DNA of 64,000 nt, taken from assembly GCA_014905825.1 (NCBI GenBank), contig JACGCN010000006.1, positions 1,054,001 to 1,118,000 of the forward strand, in the 5' to 3' direction. Under the pieces are notes generated by a model. It searched no databases and had not been told where the DNA came from. It was given only the letters and a program-made list of their open reading frames with translations. Source of the DNA: Lyophyllum atratum (taxonomy: Eukaryota; Basidiomycota; Agaricomycetes; Agaricales; Lyophyllaceae). The translations under genes were made by a program, and so were the position numbers. Numbering within the stretch: the first letter of the stretch is position 1; each line of letters opens with the position of its first letter. Shown piece by piece: positions 56,007-64,000 of this stretch.

Positions 56007-58681
56007 CTAGCACCGCCTCACAAAGCCCCCCTTCTTTTGCCTAGTCAACGGGTCGTATGCTTCCGGCAGTCTCAAGGTCCACAGCTGTTGGCTGCTCCAT
56101 GATCGTCCAAACACGCCGAGGAGACGTCGGTTCCCCTCCGTGACCGCATCGTCGTGCATCTTGTGCTCGGGTTCCCGCGTGCTATGATTCGCACGACGGA
56201 AGTACGCGCGCCACTCGCCTCTGGTCCTGGCGCGGATGCGGTCCTGATCGATCTCACGCTTGATGTCCAGAAAAACTCGCTCGATTCTTGGGCTCCACTC
56301 GCCCGACCAGAAATCGCAGAGGAGTGCGAGCAAGTCTTCGGGAGGGAACACCCAGCGCTCGTGTTCGGAATCCGTGTGAGGGATATGGCCTAGGATCAGA
56401 CTTTCCTCGCCCGGCGAGACAAAGTCGTACTGGGCGTGAGAGGGCTGATCCGAGGTGGAGTCTGATTCGCTCGAATTGTGCCATGATATAGTGGTAGACG
56501 GCCCCCGAATGAACTTCTGTACGATGACGTGGCCGCCAAAGGTTTGCGCGATCCAGCTCAGCCCACCTCCTCGTCCGATGAAGGCTCCAGCGTGGGCGCG
56601 ATTCAGAACTGCGCCCATTTTCCCCAAGTAGTTCATGCGGAAAGCCGTCCCTCCTTGTCCCCATGTGAGAACGTCCTCCTGGAATCCCATCTGGTGGGGC
56701 TGACGCCCTGTGGTGCATTCGATGGTGGGCATGTCGCGAGTAAGAGGTCGAAACTTCCCCATATCCGCGAGCTGGACTCCTAAACGAAAGCGGAGGCCCT
56801 TCTCGATCGCGTATTCCAGTACCTGTCGAATGTGGTGGACGCCGGGGTGCGTGGCTGCGTAGTACCGCATACGGACCTCGACTTCGGGGCGGTCGATGAT
56901 CAGCCATCCGTCGTGGAGAAGATTGGCATCCCATTCGACCTTGCTCGATGGGAAGGCGGCGATGCGCGTGGCGTGTGTGAAAGGCGCACCCCAACCTCGG
57001 AATTGGTCTATGAAAGCGCTTCTTTCAGTCGGAAACATATCAGTTGCGACCCCGTAAGCAGAACGAGGGGTGTTCCCGTCTGAGTCCTCCCTCGCGTCCG
57101 GGTCCCTGGAACTCCCGGGATCAGAGCTCGATCCGCGAATGTCAGCTACACGGCGCGCCCAAGGTGACGCGATGGCTGTTCTGGCTTCCGGGCCGCGAAG
57201 TGGTGAAAGGCTGTGTCGGTTAGGAAGTGGTGCATCCTCCCGTGGGTCATGGCGCCTCCGCATCGTGGTGCGGTTCGATAAAGGACTCCTCCCTCGGACC
57301 GTGCCGTCGTTGTCATCTGCTTGCTCCCCAATGTTGTCAATGGCCTCCGGGTTCTCCTGAGGGCCTCCGATCCGGTCCAGGAGGCTTCCGTTGTTTCCCC
57401 GATCTCCTGACATGTTGGTAATGAGTGCAGACTGTCCTTCGGGCCTTGCTATGCGGTCGAGCAGACTGGTGGAAGTGATGGTGGGTGTTGTCATGAGCAA
57501 GCCAGTTGTCTCATCCACTTGCTGTGCCCGGCTCGGGGCGTAGGGGTCCTTGAAGAGTTCCTGCAGCTCGTGGATGTCGTCGGGATCGCCCAGCATGGCT
57601 GTCGTCCCATTGTCGCCATCTCCTTCGATCGCACCACCTTGGTCAATCCCGTCCTCTGGTTCCGGGGATCGCGTTATCCACCAATGATAGACGATGACTT
57701 CCCCGGAATCCTCCTGGAGGGTGGTTGCCGCGAATTGCTGGGCCATGAGCCATAACTGGGCGTGATCCTTGATAGGACGCCGATGCCACCCCATGAAGTC
57801 GGTGACGAAGTATGACGCCTTCCATTTGGTAGGGTCCCCGTAAAGGGGGTCGTCTTCGTAAGCGATGCGCTGGAACTGTAGGAAATTGTCGTGGGTGATC
57901 AAACGTTGATGACAGTCGATGGTGTATGCCTCTGCTGGTGTCGGGGCTCTAAGAAGATTGCCCACAGCCAGGTGCCCCGCGTGGAATTCCCTGAGAATCT
58001 TAGGATCGAACCTTGCAAACCGCTCGTCCGCAGCGAGTTTGTCCGTCCAGTGATAGAATATTGGGACGTCGTGACGCGTCAATAGCCCGAAGTCTAGAGC
58101 CCGCCAATCGCGTTCCAGATCGAGGAGGATACCCCATTTCCTGTAGGTCTCCAGATGCAACTCGCCAAATGCAGACACTCGGTGTTGAAGGGATCGGGGA
58201 AGCTGTCCATTACCCCGGTCTTGCCGAAGATTCGAATGTCTTCGACCATTTCCTGAATGGCGTCGAGGTCGTATATCATCTCCATGTTCACGGACAGATC
58301 GATGCAGGCTTGGCCATCCGGACTAACGTGCAGCTTCACGGGGCGCTGGAAGCGAACGAACCACGGAGCCGAGATATCTCTCCCGTCTGACACCGGAATG
58401 TAACCTCGCCAGTGATGCTTGAGGTCGAACCAGTCTGGCTGCGCTCCCCACTCCATGTCCAAGTAGGAGCCGTCGGGCTTGATGATCGCGTCCGTATTAC
58501 CGTAGAGGGGGCGGTCTTTGTACGCTCGCGCCTCGGATGGGATTGTGTCGACGGCGCCGTTGAGTCCGATCCACAGTTCATCGTCGATTCGACGTTCCTC
58601 AAAACCAGTCACACGGTCGCGCGAATCGCGGAAAAGGAGTTCTTCAAAGCGCATGGTTCTAAATCTGACTGGAAAGGCCAA
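56007..58681 (-). CDS. Extra ORF 3' of pol in the chromovirus (unknown function)
   Basis: Long ORF of about 890 codons, downstream of integrase on the same strand, in the position where some Ty3/gypsy elements carry additional genes. The start at 58681 gives MAFPVRFRTMRFEELLFRDS. A one-base frame change between 58094 and 58178 joins this to VSAFGELHLETYRKWGILLD. The rest includes VPIFYHWTDKLAADERFARF, FVTDFMGWHRRPIKDHAQLW, an acidic Gly/Asp-rich linker, GGGLSWIAQTFGGHVIVQKF and a charged C terminus (RQKKGGFVRRC). I see no transmembrane segment, signal peptide or zinc knuckle, so it is neither an env-like nor a canonical gag protein. Function unknown. Confidence 0.55.
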
Positions 58682-59234
58682 GTCAAATCAGTTCCAAGGA
58701 GAGTCAGTGGGCGGGAAAGACCACGTCCACAAGAGCTCGTCCCAGCGTCGACGGCGGAGTTCGATCTTGTGGGTCGCCTTAAGTATAGCACCCATGCCAT
58801 CGCTCCGAAGTAGATCCGCACGGGTCGACCTCGCGTATGGTAGGGATCAGTTACCGGTGATATCGGTTGATGGAAGGAAGTGACCCGCCGCGTGGGTGGC
58901 TGTCCAGCTGATGAGCTAGGCGATGAAGCGGGAGGGGAAACTCCTAGAAAGTAAGAAAAGAAAGAAAACACGGGAAAGAGAGAACGACAGAGAGAAAGAA
59001 AGAAATAGTAGGAGAGAAGATTTTTTTTTTTTTTTGTTTTGTTTTTGTTTGCAATTTTTACCCGAACGCGATGTGAGATGAAATCGAGAAGAGAGTCGGT
59101 CCGAGGCATGTAGAAATTGTGGAGTCTGTCGTTATATGTGTTCGTGAGGTGTCGTATATCCGAGTCTGTTTCACCTGTGTAGGCCCGTCGGGTAATCGAC
59201 GAGCGAAACGGGTGATCGTTGTCGTCGAGAACGT

Positions 59235-61046
59235 TTAGAGGTTGTTCCTCTTCCGGTAGTCGGCTAGCGTTTGGCGCGCGTTGCCGAAACTCTTGGCTGG
59301 CTCCCACGTGTCGAACTGCGGCCCGTACCCCTCCCATCTGATCAGGTACTTCAGCTCGCGTTTCTTTCCAAATCGCTTGTGAGCGATGATTCGCTCAACG
59401 TCATACTCGGCTTTTGCAGGCTTCCCCACCCTCGTCTCTGGCATAATCGTCCGATCGCCCAATTCCGGTGGGGATGCTTTATATTTCTTCAAGTGGTCGA
59501 TGTTGAAGACGTGGGTACCGGGGTACTTGTTGCTCATCCGTAAGCGGTATGTCTTCTCGTTAACCTTCTGCGTGACTTCAAAGGGGCCTATCCATCGTTG
59601 TACCAATTTAGCTCCTTCCCCTTTCGATTCGATCCATTCCATTGAATGCGGGTTCACTAACGCCTGGTCGCCCACTTCAAACTTCGGGACCGGTTTTCTA
59701 CCCTTGTGGTAGTATCGGGCCTGTTCGTCCTGCGCTTTCGCTATCGCCAGTCGAGCGCTTTCCCTGTGCAACTCCAGGCGTTCCAAAAATTCACGGCCCT
59801 CGTCCGTCAAACCATAGGATGGCGCCTCGTTCGAATCGCCTGCCAGGAAGTCGAGAGGTAGGCGGGGATCGAATCCGTGTAGTAGGAAGAAGGGGCTGCA
59901 CCCGATAGAGGCATGGTGGTTCGTGTTGTACGCGAATTCCAATAGGTGAATCCATTTAGCCCAGTCTGTCCGATCTCTGTTGACATAGGCCCGGACCATC
60001 GTCTCCAGAGTTTTGTTGACTATCTCTGTTTGTCCATCGTGCTGGGGATGGTGGGACGAGGACAGGGACATGGTCGTGTTGATGCACTCCGCTACGCCCC
60101 GCCAGAAATCTGAAGTCCATCGTGGGTCCCGGTCTGTAATGATGCTTGTAGGTAGACCGAATTTGCATATGATATGCTTGAAGAATAACGCCCCGAACTC
60201 CCTGGCTGTCAGACCTGACGTTGTCGGAATGAAATGAGAGTGCTTCGTTAGGCGGTCCACTACCACGAATACGGCATTGCTGTCCTCCGACCAAGGCAAG
60301 TTCACAATGAAATCCATCGAGACGGACTCGTAGGGTCGGCTCGGGATGGGGTTAGGTATAAGGTATCCATAACGATTGAAGTTCGTGGGTTTAGTCTTCT
60401 GACATACGTCGCAGGTCGCACAGAACCGGAGTACGTCGGCCTTCATCCTGTTCCAGTAGTACTTCTGACTCATCAGCTCCCATAGTTTCTTCGCTCCCGC
60501 ATGAGCCGTTTGGAGTGGGCTCTCATGAATCTCGGTCATGATTTGAATGCGATATTTCTCTGGAATGCATAGGCGAGGTTGATAGCCAGCGTCGAGGAAG
60601 AACAAGAGGCCTTCCTCATCTTTGAAGAACCGACGCCCCGACACCCATTGATCGGGGTCGGTCTCCTTGCTCTTCCATAACCCGGCGAATCCTCGATCGC
60701 TTGTGTAGGCGTTTATAAATTCTGTGCGGAATGTCGGATCCATTATGACGTGCATATTGGGGGGTGGATTCGAGGCTGCCCAATATTCCTGAGCGGTATC
60801 GACTGTGTCTATGTCGTTGCTGTCGGTAACTGTCGGTAACGATGGTATCGTCTCTTTGGGTGAGGTTGGCTGAGCGGCTTGCGTGGACGTTGTCCCCTTT
60901 CCTTTCGATCTTGTCGTTGCTTGCTGAACTTCGACCCAGATCGAGGATGACCCTTCGAGGCAGTCGTCCCAGTCCCAAGCCACAAATGTTGCTCGTTTAG
61001 CTGGTGATTCCTGGAATGCCTTCTCCTGGGCTTCGGCTAGGTCCAT
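59235..61046 (-). CDS. Ty3/gypsy integrase with C-terminal chromodomain
   Basis: Integrase portion of a chromovirus polyprotein. An HHCC zinc domain (HESPLQTAHAGAKKLWELMS, then FCATCDVCQKTK) is followed by the DDE core: VSMDFIVNLPWSED with the first Asp, SIITDRDPRWTSDFW with the second, and SSSHHPQHDGQTEIVNKTLE with the Glu. The GPY/F-like part is RWIGPFEVTQKVNEKTYRL. The C-terminal chromodomain (DVERIIAHKRFGKKRELKYL, IRWEGYGPQFDTWEP) may target insertion to heterochromatin. Ends YRKRNNL. The catalytic triad is intact. It is separated in frame from the RT-RNase H part by a 20-bp duplication at 61049-61088. Confidence 0.9.
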   Translation of the reverse strand: MDLAEAQEKAFQESPAKRATFVAWDWDDCLEGSSSIWVEVQQATTRSKGKGTTSTQAAQPTSPKETIPSLPTVTDSNDIDTVDTAQEYWAASNPPPNMHVIMDPTFRTEFINAYTSDRGFAGLWKSKETDPDQWVSGRRFFKDEEGLLFFLDAGYQPRLCIPEKYRIQIMTEIHESPLQTAHAGAKKLWELMSQKYYWNRMKADVLRFCATCDVCQKTKPTNFNRYGYLIPNPIPSRPYESVSMDFIVNLPWSEDSNAVFVVVDRLTKHSHFIPTTSGLTAREFGALFFKHIICKFGLPTSIITDRDPRWTSDFWRGVAECINTTMSLSSSHHPQHDGQTEIVNKTLETMVRAYVNRDRTDWAKWIHLLEFAYNTNHHASIGCSPFFLLHGFDPRLPLDFLAGDSNEAPSYGLTDEGREFLERLELHRESARLAIAKAQDEQARYYHKGRKPVPKFEVGDQALVNPHSMEWIESKGEGAKLVQRWIGPFEVTQKVNEKTYRLRMSNKYPGTHVFNIDHLKKYKASPPELGDRTIMPETRVGKPAKAEYDVERIIAHKRFGKKRELKYLIRWEGYGPQFDTWEPAKSFGNARQTLADYRKRNNL

Positions 61047-62640
61047 ATCCGTGATGATGGATGGTCCTCCGTGATGATGGATGGTCCGTCTTCTGGGGCG
61101 GGGGAGGTGTGTACTGGAGGAGCTTGGGGCAGACGCGACAATGGGTCCACGTTTGAGTGTACTCGGCCTGCCCGATGCACTATCTCGAGGTCAGGGGCGT
61201 ACACTGAAAACACAGCCCCCCAAGAAGCTAGGCGTCTGTTGGAGTTTTCGTACGTCCTTGCCCATTGCAGCGCGGAATGGTCTGTTATTAACGTAACTTT
61301 CTCCCCTTCTATGAAGGGTTGAAACTTCACTAAGCCTTCTTTTGCTGCTAGAGCTTCCCTCTCTGTCGTTGAATAGCGTTGTTCGGCTCCCTTGAACGTC
61401 CTGGACCAGTAACCTATGACGCGTTCCACGTGGACAGTCGTTTCTTCGAAATTTGCCCCCCAGCGGTCTGGTTCGTAGTCTTTATCCGATTTGCCTCCCG
61501 TATTCACGGTCAGCTTAGGTGGTGGAAGTCCTGCTTGAAACACTTTTTGGAGACATGTATACGCTGGGGTTCCTGTTAGGTCTTTAATGAGGATCGGTTG
61601 GACTTGCTGTAATGCGCATCCAGCGGCTTCGTCCGACGCATCTGTATACAAGCGATAGGGACGGCCCTCTATGGGGTGACCAAGTACCGGTGCTGAGCGC
61701 AATGCTTCTTTAGCCGCTTCAAAAGCATATTCCTCGTCCGCCCCCCAAGTCCATCGACTCCCTTTCCGTAACAAGTGGAACAGCGGCGCGCATATGCTCG
61801 CATAATAGGGAATGAAAGCTGAAAAGTAGACCGCCATCCCCAAGAACGTTTGTAGCTGTGAGAGTTTCTTGGGCCGTTCCAATTCCAATATCGCGCTAAC
61901 TTTCTCCGCGTGTGTAGAGAGGCCTAGCCGGGATACCTTGTGGCCGAGCAGCAGAATAGAGGAATAGAACAGGTGGCATTTCGTTGGCGATAACGTGATG
62001 CCAGACTTCTCGATCGCTCCGAGCACCGCATCCAATCAATGTGTTCCTCGTAGGTTTTCGAGTACACCACGATATCATCGATGTATACTAAACAGAACAA
62101 CCACAGGTAGGGCGCGAGGATGTTCTGCATTACCCGTTGAAAGATGGAGGGCCCGTTACGGAGCCCAAACGGCATCCGCCTGAATTGAAAGAGCCCCCGA
62201 TGCGTCCTAAACGCTGTTTTTTCGACCTCTGATTCCTCAAGCTCCAGCTGCGTGAATCCGGCGAGGGTGTCTAGTGACGAGAGCACCTGAGCACCCGCTA
62301 GCGACGCTAGAATTTCGGATTGGCGTGGGATAGGGAATTCGTCAGGTATCGTCACCGCGTTCAGCTTCCTGTAGTCCACACAGAAACGCGGTTTACCGTT
62401 CCTGTACGCGATCACAACGGGAGCGCTCCATGGACTCTTGGACGGCTCTATCACTCCCAACTCAAACCATTTTTTTAGTTGCTCATCCATTATACCTCGT
62501 TTGGCTGGGGATGAGCCATACATTGGTCCTGAGATGGGCACTTGGCCATCGACCGTTCGGATGTGAACGCGTGCTGGATAGTTTCCCAATCGTCCATCGA
62601 ATCCGAAAGCCTTGACTCGGCGTTGCAACATCGCCCACGC
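61037..62640 (-). CDS. Ty3/gypsy reverse transcriptase and RNase H (5' truncated)
   Basis: RT motifs in order: ELGVIEPSKSPWSAPVVI, PRFCVDYRKLNAVTIPDEFP, AQVLSSLDTLAGFTQLEL, FQFRRMPFGLRNGPSIFQRV and the catalytic LVYIDDIVVYS. After a frame change near 62030 comes IEKSGITLSPTKCHLFYSSI. The tether and RNase H follow: AFIPYYASICAPLFHLLRKG, YRLYTDASDEAAGCALQQV, RYSTTEREALAAKEGLVKF, VTLITDHSALQWARTYENSN and the end SNVDPLSRLP. The protein begins abruptly at about 62640 (MLQRRVKAFGFDGRLGNYPA), exactly where the copia LTR starts, so gag, protease and the 5' part of pol lie on the far side of that insertion. Confidence 0.9.
61049..61088. repeat. 20-bp tandem duplication breaking pol frame
   Basis: CCGTGATGATGGATGGTCCT is followed directly by the same 20 bases with one mismatch. 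Twenty is not a multiple of three: with one copy removed, RNase H end (GPSIIT) reads straight into integrase (MDLAEAQEKAF). Confidence 0.85.
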
Positions 62641-62644
62641 TCTA

Positions 62645-63002
62645 TGTTAGAACAGGCAAGCGCAGGGATGTCAGGTTAGACAGCTACAAGCTGAAGTCCG
62701 AAGTTAGAAACTAGTTTATTGAGGAACTGACTGATCTACTCACCTGAAGTCCGAAGTTAGAAACTGGGGACTTCAGGTCAATCTAATCTACTATATATAC
62801 TGTGCACAAGAAGGCTGTGTGCACTGGTTAGATGGTAGCTAAGGAAACTGATCTCAACAGGCAGTGTAGTAAGTCACCATCAAGATGGTGATGCAACCAA
62901 CACAGCCTGCAACACAGGAATGCTGTACAGTAACAACCATCAAGATGGTTGATGGGAGATAGGTTGGGAACGAGATTAGATAGCCCAGAAGGCGTTTCTA
63001 AC
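62645..63002 (-). mobile_element. 3' LTR of a Ty1/copia element inserted in the gypsy pol
   Basis: 358 bp. On the minus strand it begins TGTTAGAAACGCC directly after a polypurine tract (CAGGGGGGAG) and ends TTCTAACA, giving inverted ends TGTTAGAA/TTCTAACA. The forward ctcta next to 62645 is the probable 5-bp target site; its partner copy is outside the window. Internal direct repeats (CTGAAGTCCGAAGTTAGAAACT, twice near 62690 and 62742) and a TATATATACTGTG sequence are present. Confidence 0.75.
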
Positions 63003-63061
63003 ACTCCCCCCTGAACCAGCATATCTCCAAGTCAAGAAATAATAAGTAAATGAGAGGGAGA

Positions 63062-64000
63062 TTAAACGAAAATGCCCATGTGTAGTCTACAGAATTCGAC
63101 TTTTGGAAGAGGAAGGGGTTTAGTAAGTATATCTGCCACTTGTTCAGTGCCAGGGATGTGATGAGGCGCAATTTTGCGTGCATCTACAACGTCTCTAAGC
63201 CAGAAATAACAGAGATCAAGCTGTGTCATGCGCCCATGATGCTCGGGGTTCTTGGTGACACTGAGAGCGGATTGGTTGTCAATCATGAGGGGAGAGGCTT
63301 CCTTGACTGTGTAGCCCATCTCATGCATGTTGCGCATCCATAGGATCTCCTTCCCAGCTTCAACTGCAGCAATGTACTCTGCTTCAGTTGTTGAAAGCGC
63401 AACAAAGGTTTGCAATTTGCTGCTCCAGCCAATTGCTCCACCACCAAGTGTTGTCAGATATCCCGCAGTAGGGCAATCACCATGAGAAGCATCGCAGAAT
63501 GTGGTAAACAGCTCTGTGCCCAGACTACCATTGTAATGCAGCTTGTAATCAAGTGTGCCTTTGCAATAGCGCAACAAATGCTTGACTGCAGCCCAGTGCT
63601 TCGGTCCAGGAGATGAATTGAAGCGACCTAAGCATGACACGGCGTAGGAGATGTCGGGGCGGGTCATTGTAGAAAGGTATTGCAAAGAGCCAACTGCATT
63701 CAAATACGGCACATTGCGCATTTCTTCAATTTCTGCAGGTGTTTGAGCATGCATTGCTTTAGAAAGCTTTGTCCCTGGTGCCATAGGCGTGGAAACGGGG
63801 TTGCAATCGCTCATGCCATAGCGCTCGAGCATGTCAACAATGTATTGACGTTGGGAGAGTGCAATTGAGCGATTGGGACGGTCACGGATGATTTCAACAC
63901 CCAGCAGGAATTTAGAAGCGCCCAAGTCACGGATTTTGAAGTGCTGAGAGAGCTCATTGACAGCCTTGTCAAGTGCGGAAGTGGATTTCGATGCAAGTGT
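63062..64000 (-). CDS. Ty1/copia polyprotein, RT end and RNase H (partial, runs off the window)
   Basis: Open to the right edge with no stop. HFKIRDLGASKFLLGVEIIR and QRQYIVDMLERYGMSDCNPV belong to the RT C-terminal region. VPYLNAVGSLQYLSTMTRPD, ISYAVSCLGRFNSSPGPKHW and RYCKGTLDYKLHYNG are the copia connection block. RNase H has TTFCDASHGDCPTAGYL, WSSKLQTFVALSTTEAEYIA and IDNQSALSVTKNPEHHGRM. It ends EQVADILTKPLPLPKVEFCR and MGIFV, TAA at 63064-63062. The frame is intact over the visible part, suggesting a young insertion. Confidence 0.92.
   Translation of the reverse strand, partial: TLASKSTSALDKAVNELSQHFKIRDLGASKFLLGVEIIRDRPNRSIALSQRQYIVDMLERYGMSDCNPVSTPMAPGTKLSKAMHAQTPAEIEEMRNVPYLNAVGSLQYLSTMTRPDISYAVSCLGRFNSSPGPKHWAAVKHLLRYCKGTLDYKLHYNGSLGTELFTTFCDASHGDCPTAGYLTTLGGGAIGWSSKLQTFVALSTTEAEYIAAVEAGKEILWMRNMHEMGYTVKEASPLMIDNQSALSVTKNPEHHGRMTQLDLCYFWLRDVVDARKIAPHHIPGTEQVADILTKPLPLPKVEFCRLHMGIFV

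Noticed and set aside
58609..59337. Minus-strand ORF of 242 codons between the extra ORF and integrase
   Set aside because: It overlaps both neighbours in another frame and spans a poly-T tract giving a lysine run; no domain is recognisable.

Overview
The window looks like a gene-dense chromosomal segment of an Agaricomycete-type basidiomycete that runs into transposon-rich sequence. The signs are very frequent short introns (mostly 45-60 bp, GTRNGT...YAG), tight divergent and convergent gene spacing, typical fungal housekeeping genes, a chromodomain Ty3/gypsy element, a MULE remnant and a TET/JBP-type DNA dioxygenase of the kind expanded in mushroom-forming fungi. The assignment rests on gene content and architecture only.

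Region 1 (about 1-37.7 kb) is conserved euchromatin. In order it holds: 40S ribosomal protein S2 (-), ornithine decarboxylase antizyme with a +1 frameshift site (+), an Smr-domain protein (-), a cysteine-rich single-pass membrane protein (+), a serine/proline-rich hypothetical protein (+), an Nha1-type Na+/H+ antiporter (-), bleomycin hydrolase (+), a membrane protein of unknown function (+), a J-domain protein (-), a TRP/FLC-like channel family protein (-), ATP synthase OSCP (+), isoprenylcysteine methyltransferase (+), Mgs1/WRNIP1 AAA ATPase (+), pyroglutamyl peptidase I (+), APS kinase (+), an STE20/GCK kinase of Nak1/Kic1 type (-), eIF2B gamma (+), eIF3c (-), a duplicated-module membrane protein (-) and a CLIP-170 homologue (-). 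Several adjacent pairs share very short divergent promoters (92 bp at 4.1 kb, 77 bp at 27.3 kb).

Region 2 (about 38.1-40.6 kb) is repetitive. It has a 33-bp palindromic minisatellite with higher-order structure, then a 1.2-kb element with inverted hAT-like ends and CAACCG-rich subterminal repeats.

Region 3 (about 40.6-50.7 kb) is an accessory island of lineage-specific genes. It includes a protein whose N terminus imitates the histone H3 tail and is followed by a PHD-like zinc cluster, a tandemly amplified mini-exon/intron array, a TET/JBP-type 2-oxoglutarate dioxygenase, and two coiled-coil proteins. This is the best candidate for a poorly described chromatin or DNA-modification system.

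Region 4 (about 52-64 kb) is nested transposons. A MULE transposase gene is split by a second hAT-like element, followed by a solo-LTR candidate. A chromovirus on the minus strand then carries RT-RNase H, integrase-chromodomain and an extra 3' ORF. Its pol is interrupted by a Ty1/copia element whose 3' LTR and RNase H end are inside the window and whose remainder runs off the edge.

Several otherwise conserved genes contain single-base frame breaks, often in short homopolymers. These look more like sequence errors than biology, but the antizyme break at TTT-TGA is the expected programmed site. All splice models here were read by eye and are approximate.
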